Part shown: piece by piece, positions 21,702 through 36,100 of the stretch
Position numbering within the stretch: position 1 is the stretch's first letter
How the letters are laid out: each line of letters starts with the position of its first letter
From: Synchiropus splendidus
Taxonomy: Eukaryota; Chordata; Actinopteri; Syngnathiformes; Callionymidae
Direction of reading: 5' to 3'
DNA: 64,000 nt
Assembly: GCF_027744825.2 (NCBI RefSeq)
Contig: NC_071340.1
Span: 7,269,501 to 7,333,500 of the forward strand
Notes under the pieces: generated by a model
What the model was told of the DNA's origin: nothing
The model's database searches: none
What the model saw: the letters and a program-made list of their open reading frames with translations, nothing else
Translations under genes and position numbers: made by a program

Positions 21702-21707
21702 AATAAA
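21702..21707 (+). terminator. tmem175: Candidate tmem175 polyadenylation signal (AATAAA)
   Basis: Canonical hexamer about 730 bp after the stop, followed by a T/G-rich stretch. A proximal copy is at 21544-21549. Confidence 0.5.
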
Positions 21708-21778
21708 TGTTTTTTCGAGAGCTGGTTGACATTTTTCACACACAAAAAAACTTGAATCCTGATGGAGAAAACAAAACC

Positions 21779-21784
21779 TTTATT
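21779..21784 (-). terminator. cds1: Candidate cds1 polyadenylation signal (AATAAA)
   Basis: On the minus strand the sequence reads GTCAATAAAGG, a canonical hexamer, followed by a T-rich segment. It implies a cds1 3'UTR of about 2.4 kb. It is about 72 bp from the distal tmem175 signal on the other strand. Confidence 0.55.
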
Positions 21785-23555
21785 GACCCCATACAGTCGA
21801 CAAGTCACAAGATCAAGCTCTTCAACTCTGATCCAAAACCTTCTGCGTCTCGTCAGAAAACACAAATCAACAGGAAAATAAAATAAATAAAACGTACAGT
21901 GCGTCATCTGAAAACCCTTCTCTTTTTCCCTCTACAAGTGTGTAAAATCCCAAATCATGAGCCCACCTGAACACTTATTCATATTACTTATAAATCAACA
22001 ATTTTTCAATGTGTTTTAGAGCTTCAAATATCGTTTTGAAATTCTTTATGCTCATGTTTTCCTCGCCTGACACACGTTGGCTCTTTGCAGATCAACAAAT
22101 GCAAAACTATGAGGAGGTGGAGGATGTTGAATATGTGACAAATGACACTCACATTTCTGCTAATCGTGTATTTAAGTTAGTAAATACAATTGTTCTCTTA
22201 AGATTCAAATTCAGGTTAACGTATATATAGATAATATAGAATTGATTTAGTTCATTACTTTTTAAAATACATTATTTTTAAATGACTTCAAATGAAGACA
22301 GATTTTTGGATTACGCAGATATATTTGTACATTAATTTGTACTTTGGGTGGTTTAACTTCAGCATTAAAGCACAATGCTTGGTAGCAATAATAACAAACA
22401 ATATCAACCACCTGAATTCTTTGTATGTCATGATTTACATATTTCAATCCATTTTTCTCTTTTAGGTGGCACATGTCCCCAAAACAACATCCTGTTCTCT
22501 GGATTTTGGTCAGATTGGCTTCGTAACTTCAGATTTCACCGCGAGTGTCGGAAAAAAAAGAAAAGAGTTGTACAGTACGATCCGGCTGGTCCCACTGATC
22601 CACCCGCAGTCACACGGAAAGAAACAAAAATAAATTAAGATTCGAGAAACACGATAAATAAAAAGACATTGCACGGGCCGTCGACATCAGAACTCCGGGT
22701 CAGAACCTTGACCAGGAGTTCGGGTGCTCTCCCCCCTCACAGGAGGAAGGCGGTGTTGATCAACTTTGGTAAACAACAGTCATTCTGGACTCGTCTGGTC
22801 TTGCATAAGAGAAGTATTGCTAACAGAACTAACCGGCTCTCGGGTTAAATATTTCAATATTAAATCTCTTTTACATTCACACTTTGTGATCGATGCATAA
22901 ATAGAATCTAAAACAGCATTTAAAGCGACAGTGCAGCTAAAATCACCAGCTGAGACAAGAAGCACAGAGGAATTCTGGGAAACGCTCCGCCACTGGACTC
23001 GCTGTGGAGTCACACCTGTCTTTCTGAGTTCTGTGTCTCAAAGAGTGTGAAGTGACAGGGAGGAGGATCAGCACCTCCATGTCTGAGGCCGTTCAAACCA
23101 GCAGGAAGCAGATGTTCACTCTGGGAGTTTGACTGAGATTATTGACAAAATCAGTTCTGAGTCATGAGCTTTTAGTTAGTAGGACAGGAAACCCATTAAG
23201 AAATGAGATGAGCTCAATTCTCTGTCCGAGACCAGAGCTCTGATCCAGGAGAGACTCAAGAGTAGAACCGCAAGAGAAGCCAGTTGATGTGTCAGGATGG
23301 ATTGATGATCCAAAATGTTTCGACTGTATTCACAGATCAAATGATATGTGCACCGTCTGTGGAGCTGTCCCTCTCAGTTGTAGACTCCTCTGTCTGAACA
23401 AAGCGTTTCCCAAAAGCTCTCGCTGCGTCTCGTGTTTCTAAGGAAGCAGCCTTCGACTCTCCACCCCTTCCCAAACCCCAAATCATCTCATTTGTTCATG
23501 CAAAGCTTCACAAACGAGTCAGTATGTTTTTGCATATCACTTGCCAAAAAGCAAC

Positions 23556-23660
23556 TACACCGATGAGCCGAAACATTATGACCACTCGCCTGCTTTGTGC
23601 AGGTCACAAAACCAAACAATCCATCTGGCGGTCAAAATGTGGCAGCTGATCAGGACTATA
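23556..23660 (+). repeat. Possible fragment of a dispersed teleost DNA element
   Basis: The stretch containing CCGATGAGCCGAAACATTATG then ACCAC resembles the phrase 'agcc.aaacattatgaccac' that recurs in many fish genomes. The rest is too diverged to classify. Confidence 0.3.
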
Positions 23661-24167
23661 TATTTGTTCTGCTAAATATATCTCACTATATCTTATGTAC
23701 AACACTGATGCTGTAGTTTCATGTGCGAGTTAGACGACCTAGAGGCTGAAGTGAGGAAGACGATGAGGAGGCTTCGTCTGGGTCACATGCTACATGAGAG
23801 CGTTAGACGTCCGGCGCCGGGTCAGTTCTTCACTCACCCGGAGAGACGCAGCAGGCTGGAGCTTTGGTCTGCAGCGCGGGTCCAGGTTCAGCTGCGTCTG
23901 GAAGCTTCTATGATCAGTTCTGCTAATGTCAGTGCTGCGCCCGCTCGTCCTCCTGTGCTGACAGAAGCTGTGTGCTTAGACAGTTTAGTCCTGAAGGTGG
24001 CGCCGGTCCAGGAAAGCAAAGGTTGGAAAGTCTGGAGGAGACTCAAGAGTGACATTTAATGTGCTGGAGGGAGGACAAACAGGCACACACACTTCTCAAA
24101 GCCAGTGTGTGTGTGTGTGCACGCAGCTCCAAGCCAACACCGCACACACGCTCATGACGACACGGGC

Positions 24168-27100
24168 TCATTCCGCCTGGCCGCCAGCAGGTGGCAGCAT
24201 GTTGTTTTCCTTCAGGTGAGAGTGGAGCGTGTGGAAGATGCTGAGCTGCTGTTCGGGCTGCAACATCAACAGCTGCTGCAGGACTTTGCTTGGATTCGGA
24301 CCCCTGTAACCAAACAAGCCAGAACACCAGTCATCAGTGCTTGTCCAGGCAAGCTAGGGTCACATGGGAAATTGAAGCGGCCACTGACTTCATCAGCTTT
24401 GCAGACTCTACATTACTGCGCCAAACATTTTGGTAACCGAAAGGCTGGCATGAATGAAGGGCAGCTGAGGTACGAGTGTCACAACAGGACGATAAGACAG
24501 TTTCTCTCTTGCTGCTCTGCTTGAGACCGTCTGAGCCGCACTCACCGGATGAAGCTGGCGATGTAAACATGCGTGAATGTGGCCATCAAGTACTGACAGT
24601 CGAACCGGTCCATGATGCCACCGTGTCCAGGGATGGTGCTGGCAAAGTCCTGACAAGCAGATACACACAGTCATTGAGTGATGTTAGCGCTCCCAAAATG
24701 GTCGGTGAAGATCAACAAGTCTGACATAGAACCTTCAGACAACCACACCAGAAATACAAACGATCAGAAATGTCCTGGAAAGAGGATCATCACCATCATC
24801 ATCATCATTCCTGTCCGACTCCAGTCCATCACATGACACCAGTAAGCAGACACATCACTCATACACACACACTCTGACTGACTTCGGGGTGTTTTTGGAC
24901 TGTGGGAGGAAACCAGTTCTAGTTCTAGCAGCACACCATGCAAACAAAATCCTCTCATAATGTCAAGTATAAAACCATTTCCGATGCAATTTTGGATGCA
25001 CAGCAAGAAGGTTCAGGGTTCAAATCCAGCTCTGGACCTGTCTGGGTTGAGTTTGCATGTTCTCCCTGTGCCTTGCCTGCATGGGTTTCCTCCCACAGCC
25101 CGAAGACATGCTCACTAGGTTAATTGGACACTCAAAAATTGCCCCTGGGTGTGCGTGTGTGTGACTGGTGTGTGTGCCCCGTGATGGACTGGCAAACAGT
25201 CCAGGGTGTATTCCTGCCTCTCACCCAATGACCACTGTGATAGACTCCAGCACTCCCCGCAACCATGAACAGGACTAAGCGCTGGTCATCTGAAGGTGGA
25301 TGTATGTACTGAAGTAGCTTCATGTCAACTGTTGTTTTTAGTTTACAGTAAGAAAATTAGTAGATCATTGTCCTTCGGTAAAAGTTCATCACAAATTCAT
25401 TTCAAAGCAAAAATGTTAACATGCAAAAGTCAAGTCCAAAGTTGGAGTCTTTCAAATTTCTTCTTTGCTTCACATTAATTATAGACTTATATACTTCATG
25501 GTTTCATGTTATAGCCCACATTTTTTTCTACATTTTTTAAAATTATACTCTCACAGTTTTACATTAAATCTGAGCACTTCAATTCTAGTCAATGGATGTC
25601 TCCACCAGGCACGCTGCTCTGCAGCGCCCCAGCGTGGCAGCGCATCGACAAGCAGCACTTTAAAGTTGTCAGCTGACCACAAGCTGACTGCATCATTCCA
25701 GCATAGAGCTGACTGTTCAGACAGGAAGTCAAAGAACAGCAAAACGCATTTGGTGTCTCTGGTGTGATGGTGCCTGGCAGCAAGCGCTGTAATGCGGTGC
25801 AGACAATTTGGTGGAAACCAAAACCACATAAAAACAACAGTGTGCAATACTAAAATCAAAAACAAACAAGAAGTGTTCTTACTTTTATTTTGAAGGCGCG
25901 CTTGAACCCGCTGGCAAAGAATCCACCAAAGGGCCCAATGAGGGAGGCAAAAGAGGAGAGGCAGATGCTGTGGATTTGGAACGGGTACAAGTTCACTGTT
26001 TTCTGTGGGGAGTGACGGGACAAGAGGGACGAGCATTAGACCAGAACAGAGTATCTAAACAACAGACAGAAAGTCCAACCCGTCACTCTGGCAGCTCACC
26101 CATCGCAGTGTGTTCTGGATGACGGCAGGAAGCTTGTACTCTTGCATCACAAAAAGATCGGAGGGCTCACACTCCACCGTGAAGCCGTTTGTCTCGCTGT
26201 TGAAGCCCACGGGACACACAAAGTACTGGAACTGGGACAGCAGGTACGCCAGCTGATGACGAGACACACAGTAAGGTCTGGGAGTTTGAGAAAGTTCCCA
26301 TCAAATGTTAGAAAGATTGATTTGAATTGTACCCCCTGATGCAACTAGAGGAGGAGAACTACACAAAATGTAGTGCAGGATTCTCATGATTCTACATGCT
26401 GACATGAGCATCATGTAAGAAATCAAAATCTGAGGATCCTGGTTTGCAAGTTCTACAATGTAGTCAGGGTCAGGCCAAGACAATAAAATCTTAAAGTCCA
26501 TTCTAAAGTGGACAGAGAGCCAGTGCAGAGAAGCAACACTGAGTTATGTGCTGCAGTCTTGGCTGTGGATGAAAAGAAGTTCCCTATAGTGGAAATATTT
26601 GACTCCCAGCCAGGAGCAAAGGCGGTCCAGAAAAATTTCATGCTGAAATGTTTAAAACTGCACTGAGATCTAACAGAATAAAATGGACCTTTTCTGTCAA
26701 ACCTTTGTCGGCTGCTAGGAGAAGGTCACTGGTTACTTTTAAAAAATGCAGTCTCTTTGCTATGTCCTGATCTAAAACCAGACTAGATTTAAAAAAAAGA
26801 TGCATAAATGATACTATTTAAGAAGACACAAAACCCCACCTAAGAAGGAAAGTTTAGAGATGGGTCTGAAGTTATTCAGATCATTAGGCTGGATCATTGC
26901 ATGTTATAAAATACTAGGCCACCAACATCTTAAGTCTATTTTAAGAGGTGTGTGAGAAAGACATTGAGGATGCATGTGGTTGGCTTCATGTAAGAAATGG
27001 CATGCCTCTAGGGCATAGCATTAGATTACGTATTCCGCAGTCAACAACTTGGATGGAGGTGTGTTCCGTTTTCCTGGGAAATTATTGTCCATGTGCAGTC

Positions 27101-30100
27101 ATCGGTAATCAGGTCACTTCAACAGAAATTCCATGTTTATGAGCAACAAATGTAGGATTCGTTTGGGTCCTGTGAGGTAAACAAGTTCCAGAATTGTTTG
27201 CCCAGAGAAATCAGGTGCCACGCTCCAGTTGTGTCAGTTCTGGTTGTAAAACATCGTTGTGGGACTTGTTCTTCTGGAGGAGCATTGTTCTACTGATTCT
27301 GTGTCCACTTGTGTTTGGAAGTTAGATTCCAAACCTTTGGTTCCGCTCAGAATTCTTAAAATGGAACAGTTGGAAATTGTAGAAATGTAACTAACAGCTG
27401 TTTCATTGAAACTTGTCAACAAGTTTGAAAATCAATGCCAGCTATTGTTCACTTGGACCATTGCAAGTCCTATTACTGGGGATCTGGAGACTAACGTTGC
27501 TGGGAATCCATGTCTTCAAGAGAAATATGACCTCCATCAGCTCCTTGTTCATGTGAGTGTTTCGTGCAACAGCCATTTTCAGATATAAAGTGCAACCACA
27601 TGACTGAAGACTTGGTGACCCCCCGCCACAAACGTCAAAGACCTCAGTCAATTGTGGACTTAACACTTCACTCTAATTTGGACTTCCGTTCACTCACAAG
27701 GAAACCAAAAACCACGGTGGAGAAGAAGCCACCGATGAAGCCCTCCCAGGTCTTCTTGGGTGAGAGCTGCAGGGTGGAGAACAAAGACTCTCTTTAGCAT
27801 CAACATCACTCAGTTGGAATTCATCAGCTACGCAAAACTACACGTGACAAGCTGTTTCATGGTCATCGCCTCCCTTTGAGTCCTCACTGCCACCCGAATT
27901 TAGAGAAAAACATGTAGGACTTACACAAAACCCACAAACAAATGTCTACCATCCAAAATGGACAAATGCCAAATGAAAAGAAGAGCTCTCATCTGGATGC
28001 ATCACTCCCAGATGTTAAATTCAGAAAAGAGAATCTGCTCACCTTGAATTCATTTCTATAAGAAGGGCTCTTACAGCAATCCTTAAATATTAAAATGAAT
28101 CTCTAGCAGTTAATGGAGCCCCTCACCATGTTTTCTAAGGCAAAAGTCAAGATGGTGATGAAGGGTCCTGAGCATGAGTTTTGTGGCTTCAAACGTGCAG
28201 GTTCTGATCCTGCCAGTGTCCATTCAGTCGGACGCTTCGAAAAGTCTAATCATGAACCCACCACCTCAAAATTCTGTTCATGAAATCAAGTATCAGGTAC
28301 AACCTATTGACGATGAAACAAAAAGATTGCTGAGACTCATCTCAAATCCGGATTCAGCCAAATAGTATTGTGATATTTCAAGCCATGCCTTGCTAGTTGA
28401 ATAAAGTATAACAATTGTGTACTAGTCATTAAACTTCCATTTCATGCTCAAGACCACAGATATTTGACATAAACACTCAAAAAACTAAGACAGTAAAGGG
28501 GTTTTATGAGGATTGCTGAGAAGGTGAGAGCTAGGTTTCTTCTACCTTGATGAGAGGAGTCCGTCCTAAGAAGAACCCGAACAGGTAGGCCATGATGTCG
28601 TTGCAGATGACGATGGAGATCGGGACGATGAACCTGCAAGTGCAAATTAAGACTTTGATGAGGGAGTGAGTTAAACAGATCAGCAGGGAACTGCAAGAAC
28701 TGATTAGAATCTTCATCATATACTATCAGAACTGAAGCTTTTTTAAATGAGTGACTCTATCAGCGTTGACACATTAAAAATTGGAAGTGGAACACCCACC
28801 AATGAGACAAGGATGATGGTGAACTTCATTTCTCTAGGCCACAACAGACCACAAGAGCAGAAGTAGTCATAGTGACAGTTTTGAATAGTGACACTCAGGT
28901 AAAAGAACACCTGTGTGACTAGTTAAATGGCCACGATTGAGCAATACAGAAGCTAAACAAAGAGCACGTGTGTGTGTGAGGCAGTGATCAAACACAGAGA
29001 GGAAGGCCTCCTCGTGTGGAGTCCTGCTTACCAGATCATTCCTTCAAACAGGTTCTGAATGACAAGGTGGGACTGACCAACCACAATCAACAGGGTCACA
29101 TGGGTCCAAGCAAACTGGAATGGCAAACACAGACATAAACACGAGCGTCACTGCGCTGGAATGAAGTTGCGCCAGCTCACAAGTCGGTGGATGGTAAGAA
29201 AGAGGACAGTCATGAATGATGAAGCACAGACAAACCTAAAGAGCTGCGTAATACAAGAGGCAGATGATACAGGTATCACACAATGCTAGCTCTGTTTGAG
29301 CAGAAGAGTACCATGCAAGAAGCATTAGTTGCAGCAGAAGGGAAACAAAATGAAACATAGGAGAAATGATTTAACAATTTCAAAAGGGTTTCTTAGGTCA
29401 AATCAGATCCTGACATAGTTATACTCATGCTACTGTAATATATACATGTCCAAGAATATTTTGGTCCCACAGAGACAAACTTTCTTTATAATCTCTCCTC
29501 AGGTCACATGAACCATAAACAGTGCTATGAGGAAATATTGCCATTCATTAATAGATAAAGAATGAAAAACCCTGAGACTTGCATCATACCCGATAACAGG
29601 CAGGCGATCAGATCATGATGTATGTCTGTGAGATACCAACAGTGGTGACAGTATTTGTGACGCCATTACAGAGTTGGCGACTAGGATGATTCACCGTACC
29701 AAATTTGGCACTGGAGGACATGAAGTGTGGTTTTAGCATAAACATATTTACAGAACAATGAAGCACAATACTTGCACAGTGAACAAGTGGGTTTTTAAGA
29801 AGCGAGTAGCCGTGTGGTTAATATGAAAGAATAGCTCATAAAGCAATTGGAATGAAAGTGAAGGAGGAGCAGCAGAGAAGCAAGGGAGGAGGTGATTAGC
29901 TGTGAAGAGGACGTGGGTGGGTTACTGGGCTGATATACACACCATATAAAACTGCAGGCGGTAATGTCTCTTCACTAAACTCAGCACAAACATGCAGAAA
30001 CCTGTGAAGGAGTAAACAACATGCTATCAGTTTGAGAAACAGTGGAGACTTGAAATAACAGAATTACACAACTAGTGGACCAAGAACAGATGTAGGTATT

Positions 30101-33100
30101 AAACTGTACCTAACCTAGGTGCAGCTGATATTTTCACTAATATTTTGTTCAAAAACGTTTAGCACATGTCACTGCTGTGACTCCTCCTGAGAGGTTGAAA
30201 ACCATGTTTCCGTTATACAGAGGACATCAACACTACTACACGTTGGCCATTACTAGCATCCCCCACTCTGTGTAAACACAGAGTCAAACTATGGTGAAGG
30301 AGCTCCATGCAGCCCTCTTCCACACAAAACAGTTTATCAGGCACATGGTGTCAAATTCCATCGAGTCGGTTTTCATCAACAATTCCACAATTGGTTAGTC
30401 GCAGGCCAGACACCAATCAACTTGCTCAGCATGCACTGTACATCAACTGGTCCCTGCAGTGACTGTCTGACGCCAAGTAAACCCTCAAGTCAAGTCATGA
30501 GAATAACTGGTTTGCCCTCATATTGCCTGTGTGCATAAGGCAGCAAGTTATATTGAAAAAAAAAGCATAATTACCAAGGTAGGGTTAAGGATCATTTATG
30601 ATAATACATTTTGGAGTGAAATAATATGAGGCATAACACACGATACACCATGATATGTGCTTTGTGAGTACTTCCTGCAAACAACACGGACAGACCTGAG
30701 GGTTTGTCAGCATTATTCTAGCTGTTAGAAAAACAAAACTCCAGCCTATGGATCTATTGCACGTTCAACATCCATAAACCTCCATATCAGTGCTCAGGTC
30801 CAGAATCAAGGAGATTCATTTATCAACGTGAGCCTTGTTCAAACAGATACTATGGAATTTGACACTTCATTCTTGATCTGCAATGCTGACTACTTTTCAG
30901 TGTGTAGGACAAACCTGCCAGGTACAATGCAAAGGAGATGAACCGGTGATATCGAGCCAGGAACTGCAGCGGCTCCTCCCTCTGCACCAGTGCTCCAAAG
31001 TAATCAGCAAGGGTTTCTCCATAGAAGAAGTAGTTGACACAGATAAGGAAGTACCTGAAGGAAAGCAGGGAGAGCTGACCAAGAGGTTTCATTTGCTCTA
31101 GCAGACTTGGAAAAAAAACAAGCACACATTTAGTGAATGCATGTTTGGAAACTCAATTCCTTTTGATGGTAATACCAGGAGGCAGTAAAAGCACTGGTGT
31201 GTGTGTGTGCGCATGTGAACTCAGTAAAAGGGCAAGTCTCAATTAGTGTTCGGTCACTTCCAGCAGTGCAGTGATCTTTGCTCCCGTCTATAACTCCTGT
31301 GGGTTGAGCATAAATGAGGAGGGTTAACAGAAACACTAGGTGAAGGCCCATCTCTGTCTCTCTCTAGTTTATTTAAATACTTAATTCAGGATTCAAACGT
31401 TAATACTGCAGCAGGTTAATCCCCATCGAGTGACAAAAGCAGTTTACACAGCTACTGCCACTGGAATGACCGAATATAAGAAAGCGTACACCTCATGACA
31501 CTGTGTGTGGTGGACCCACAGATCAGCACCCTGACACTAAATGGTGAACAGGCGATGGCGATTTCACATTTGAAGCACTTTTGTTTTCTTAATGAAATCT
31601 TTAAAAAAGAACAGACTACCTGTCTAACATACTACACTTGAGCACTTGTTCTTATGCACAGTTGTTTTCACACGTGTCACCCCATGAGAGGGTTTGCTGT
31701 GTACTTGAGTTGTGATGTGTTCACTGCTAGGATTCCATAAATTTGATTGCTTTTTGTCATGCTCAAATCTAAACTGTCTTCGAGTTGTCAGCTTTCACAT
31801 ATTGACATTGACATATGAATCAATACCCGACTGCACAAGTCAAGAAAGAAGTTGTTCTATTAGAGACTAGGTACTGACTTCACCCATCTTAGCAACAAAT
31901 ACAACAGTGGCTTTCCTTAAATGTATATATATATATATATACATGTTATTGTGAGAAGATGCAGGGTAAATGAGAAAGTGAAACAAGGCAATAGAGGAGC
32001 AAAACAGCCACAAAGCCAAAAAAAGTCCTTACCAGCTGAGTGTCCGGAACCAAGGAAGCTCATAGGAATGATAAAATCTGTAGCCAATCGTGATGATTTC
32101 CTGGAAACACTTGATTTGGACCGTCATGACCTTGAAGGTTGCGTAAGGACAGGAATAATCACATAATGCTCAAAAGCTACATTCATCTGAACAGCCTCTG
32201 ACACACACCACCAATATTAGAGTGATTGGACCCAAATATATCATGACAAAAAAGCCAGATATCATGGCTAAAGACAGAACCCCTCGTATCCAGTAGTTCT
32301 TCCATCTGCAGAGAGAACACACAAACAAAACACCACGTTTATTATAATGTCATTCATAACAAAACATAAATATGCATGGAGCTATGCAGAAATTGCAGAA
32401 CTATTTTCACTGTCAGAATTGCTCTGCTTCCTCACTGGCATGACCAAAATGTGAAATGAGGCCTCAACGGTTGTGGCCTTCTGGCACAAAGCAAAATTCA
32501 GCCCAGAGACAAACTGAGACAACTGAAATGTCAGCACCAAAACAAAAAAGGGCAATGATTCAAAACTGCACCGGCGCAGCATGGGGAGGTTGAATGGATG
32601 TGAAAAACTGCTGCATCATGAGGAAAAAAGCTGTAGCCACACAGCAGCTGACTCTTGTCTGGTCATCACTCCCACAACACGGGCTCTCTTTTTATTTATC
32701 TACCTAGACCTGAGATTGCCCATCATATTGCTTCTACACTGCTGCAGACCACTGTCCCTCAGAGCGGTCAAACCCTCACAGATTAGTGTCTCACTTCTCC
32801 TGAGCCTTTAAGTCCTGTGACCTGGTCACTGCTCGGTGGCCACACCCTCATTCTCCTCATCTGAAAGTCAAACATGACCTTGTTCTATTGGCGAGAATGA
32901 TAACAAATCTGTTTTTGGGTAAAGAAACATACACATTTTAACAACTGATTGTGTAAGGTACTTAACAAACCAAAGTTGACTATAAGAGACAAGTTGTTCA
33001 ACACTATCTAAGCTACAGAAACCAAATTTGTTTTTTTAAATAAAAACAACACCAAATAAGATGTTGATGTCCAGAAGCAAAACAAAACAAAAATCCTGCT

Positions 33101-36100
33101 CCAGTGAAGCTGCATGCATCTCAGTGATTAATCACTCTGAAAATGCAGCAACCGAAACCTTTTGCTGCATAGACAGATTACGCAGTCACATTAGTGAGTG
33201 ATGGTAAAAAACAGTATATCAGCTGTTCATGTTCTGTTCATTTGCTGCCGTGCTCTACATTTGTACAGGGGGTCATTTCAAGCAGTGGAAAAATGATCAC
33301 ATTGGCTGGTGCAACTCAAATACATACATGAATAAGAACAAGCGAGCTAAGAGCTTAATCCTCTCACACAATAGCCAAGAAGGGTGAAGAGACTAGCGAA
33401 GAAATTCCGGCAAAACATCAATCATCCATCTAATATGCCAATGAGGTGTTCTCATCCAACTTCGGATAAAATTCTGAAACCATATTACAAGAACTTTGCA
33501 CCAATAGAATGAAACACCACCATTCAAAAACAGCCACACACTCACAATACTTAACATTGACCCAAATCCAACAAAACAAGCCTTGTTAACTAGCTTCCTA
33601 AAATAGTGTCCATTGTCCAGACAACAAGGTGACCCTCTCGCGCTAATGCCTCGTGATGTAAGACACATTGGTGGTTGACCTTTCTATGCAAGATCAGTCA
33701 TGTAGGCAGCATGACCGGCCCTCAGCAATAAAAGGTAAATATATAAACCACAGGACAGATGAAGACAGTCTCACAATAATGTCGGCAATCCCTCATGCAT
33801 TTTCTTTCTTTTTCTGCTGTCATCAACTATTTATGGTTATTATGAATATTCCTCACTGAAAGCTGCAGTTAAACTAAATAAAAACACTTTTTATTTTCCA
33901 TCTCCACCGAAGCGCCCGCTTCATGTATTATTGAGAGCTGTAAAACACAGTGACGTTGTTGACATGCATTTGTGATTTTACCTCGGCGGCAGCCCCTCCA
34001 GAGCTTTGTTCAGGCATTGTGGAGTGTTGTCTGTGTCTGCTGTGGACAGGGGAACATCTGGAGTGTCAGCTTTGCAGTCAGCATCACATTCTCCCTCTGT
34101 GTCACCAGGCAGGCCCAGCCTGTCATCGCCCTCAGCCTCCTGAAGGACACACAGAGCAAATGTTCAAATACTGACTTTAGATTCAGAATGTTCATTGGCT
34201 GTTTTACAAGCTCTATTCAAGTGAGTAAACAAAGAACAAATAAACGATGACATCACCGACATTGCAAAGAGAAAACATTGTCAACGGAAATTCCTGAGAG
34301 TCAAATGGAAGGTAAATTCAACTCAAATAAACCGATCTTACTTGCTTATTTAAGTCCAATTAGGACTTTGAAAGTGAAACTTAAACACTCATATTCACTC
34401 AGTTCACTTATTTACTTATTTATTATTAAATATCCATGGAATGACCACACACTCATCACATCCCTTCATAATTCAGAAAATGTAATTTCACATTAAAAAA
34501 TAATATGAAATGTAGGGGTTTACAGTCACATACATGGATGCATTGCCACAAAATGCAGGTTACGTGATTTTAAGAAATTATTCTGAGGCGCCGATCCCAC
34601 AAACGAGTGCACATAATATAAGCATGTTCCACAACATTATATTTTTCTTCTGCCAGGAAATACTTGCAACCACATCGAAATAAATGGAATAGAAATAAAA
34701 TTCAAGTGGATACACAGAAAAAAATATGAATGCACATACACCATCAACATTTTTTTACAATACATTTAGGACAAGACTGGTACAGGAAATGACTTGACAG
34801 TGGGTCATATGCAAGTTGCAAGTTCCCTGGTCAGCAAACTTTACATGAACTTAAGAGTGACAATTTGTACAATTCCTTTTATCAGGGATGAGAATCTTCA
34901 ACACAGCATGTCGGCGCCCAATTTTGATTCCTCTTCCATCCTGCACTGAGGATTAGTGGGTGTGGCTGAACAGCCTGGGCGTCTGCAGAGAATGTCAGCA
35001 GGTTAACCGGCTGCTCTCTGGGAGGACAGCGTTTCCACTGGTGTTAATAAATCTTTAATCGGGATTTGGGGTTTGACCCTCAATCCTGATTGTCTACTGA
35101 GGCCCAGATCTACCTTTCATCTACGAATATGCAAGTTCTTATTATTGTTCACATTAAAGCTACTTTATGTGAGTATTTCAGATAAGGCTGCATGGTGTCA
35201 GGTTTGAATTGGTGCAACACGTAAGCTCATTTATGACGAACCAACAGCACACAGAAGGAATAAATGAATATTGCCATTCCCAGAGAAAGCTGACCTGAAC
35301 TGTTGCTCGTCGTCTGTATGAGCTTTCCTTGGTGCTCGCTGATGCGCTGTGATGGTTTTTACCTTTAATGGCTGCTTGTACTCAGGCGCTGCAATTTAAG
35401 GGCAGCTGGCACTTGAGTGTTACGTCTTATGAAATAAGGTCACTGATCCTGGCTGGACATAATTAAATGTGGGAGGTTCAGGGGGAGGTGCAGACAGAAA
35501 CTGAAGATTTCTACTCAAGTTTTAATGAAGACGTGCTGGCGCTTGCAATTTGAAGCCGCTGAACACTCCATGCGTTTCGGAGAACTGGATGGGTTACAGG
35601 GAAAAAAAAACTTGACAGAAAATCAGTGTGATGGTTGTAATCACAATCTGTCAAGAGAACACGCTACAACACAGTGCTGCAGATGTATCCAAGAGGGTAA
35701 ACATTGTCTGGCTGACTGTGAAAGCAACACACTGCTGTTCTGGTTCAACAAAGAAGCACACGCTTTTGTACCTGTGTGCGGAGAATTACATGTGCAATTA
35801 ATAGAGTGCATCCCACAGTCGTCGGTCAAGGTCATTGTTGACTACTGTCCACATCCATGTTGTCCACATTCTAAAACGTTCCTCTTCATTAATGTGTGTT
35901 CCAAAACAACTGATGAATCAGAAAGATAGTCTATTAACTGTGTCATGATTGGGGTTGCGTGATCAAGTGAGCACGAAAAGGTGTCACCATTGAGTGACCC
36001 GGTGTGGTGCTACAGCATTGCTGCTGTGTTAGTGCAAAGGAACGTGGTGAGGATGTCACCTTAAATGACATGTCCAGCAGGGAGGAAACCGAAGGGCAAA

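Larger units (their letters stand above)
20973..21765 (+). other. tmem175: tmem175 3'UTR
   Basis: Non-coding sequence after the stop codon. It holds an AT-dinucleotide tract with a long palindrome (21401-21446). Plus-strand poly(A) hexamers are at 21544-21549 and 21702-21707; the second is followed by a T-rich stretch and is the likelier distal end. Confidence 0.6.
21766..24167 (-). other. cds1: cds1 3'UTR
   Basis: A 2.4-kb interval without a coding exon of cds1. It contains several short A+T-rich stretches and a fragment resembling a dispersed teleost repeat (23556-23660). It also contains a GC-richer open frame on the opposite strand (23721-24059), whose protein I do not recognise. A (GT)n run lies at 24104-24119. 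Confidence 0.55.

Noticed and set aside
25017..25027. B-box-like GGTTCAAATCC as part of a tRNA gene
   Set aside because: No cloverleaf can be drawn around it; it belongs to the SINE-like repeat.
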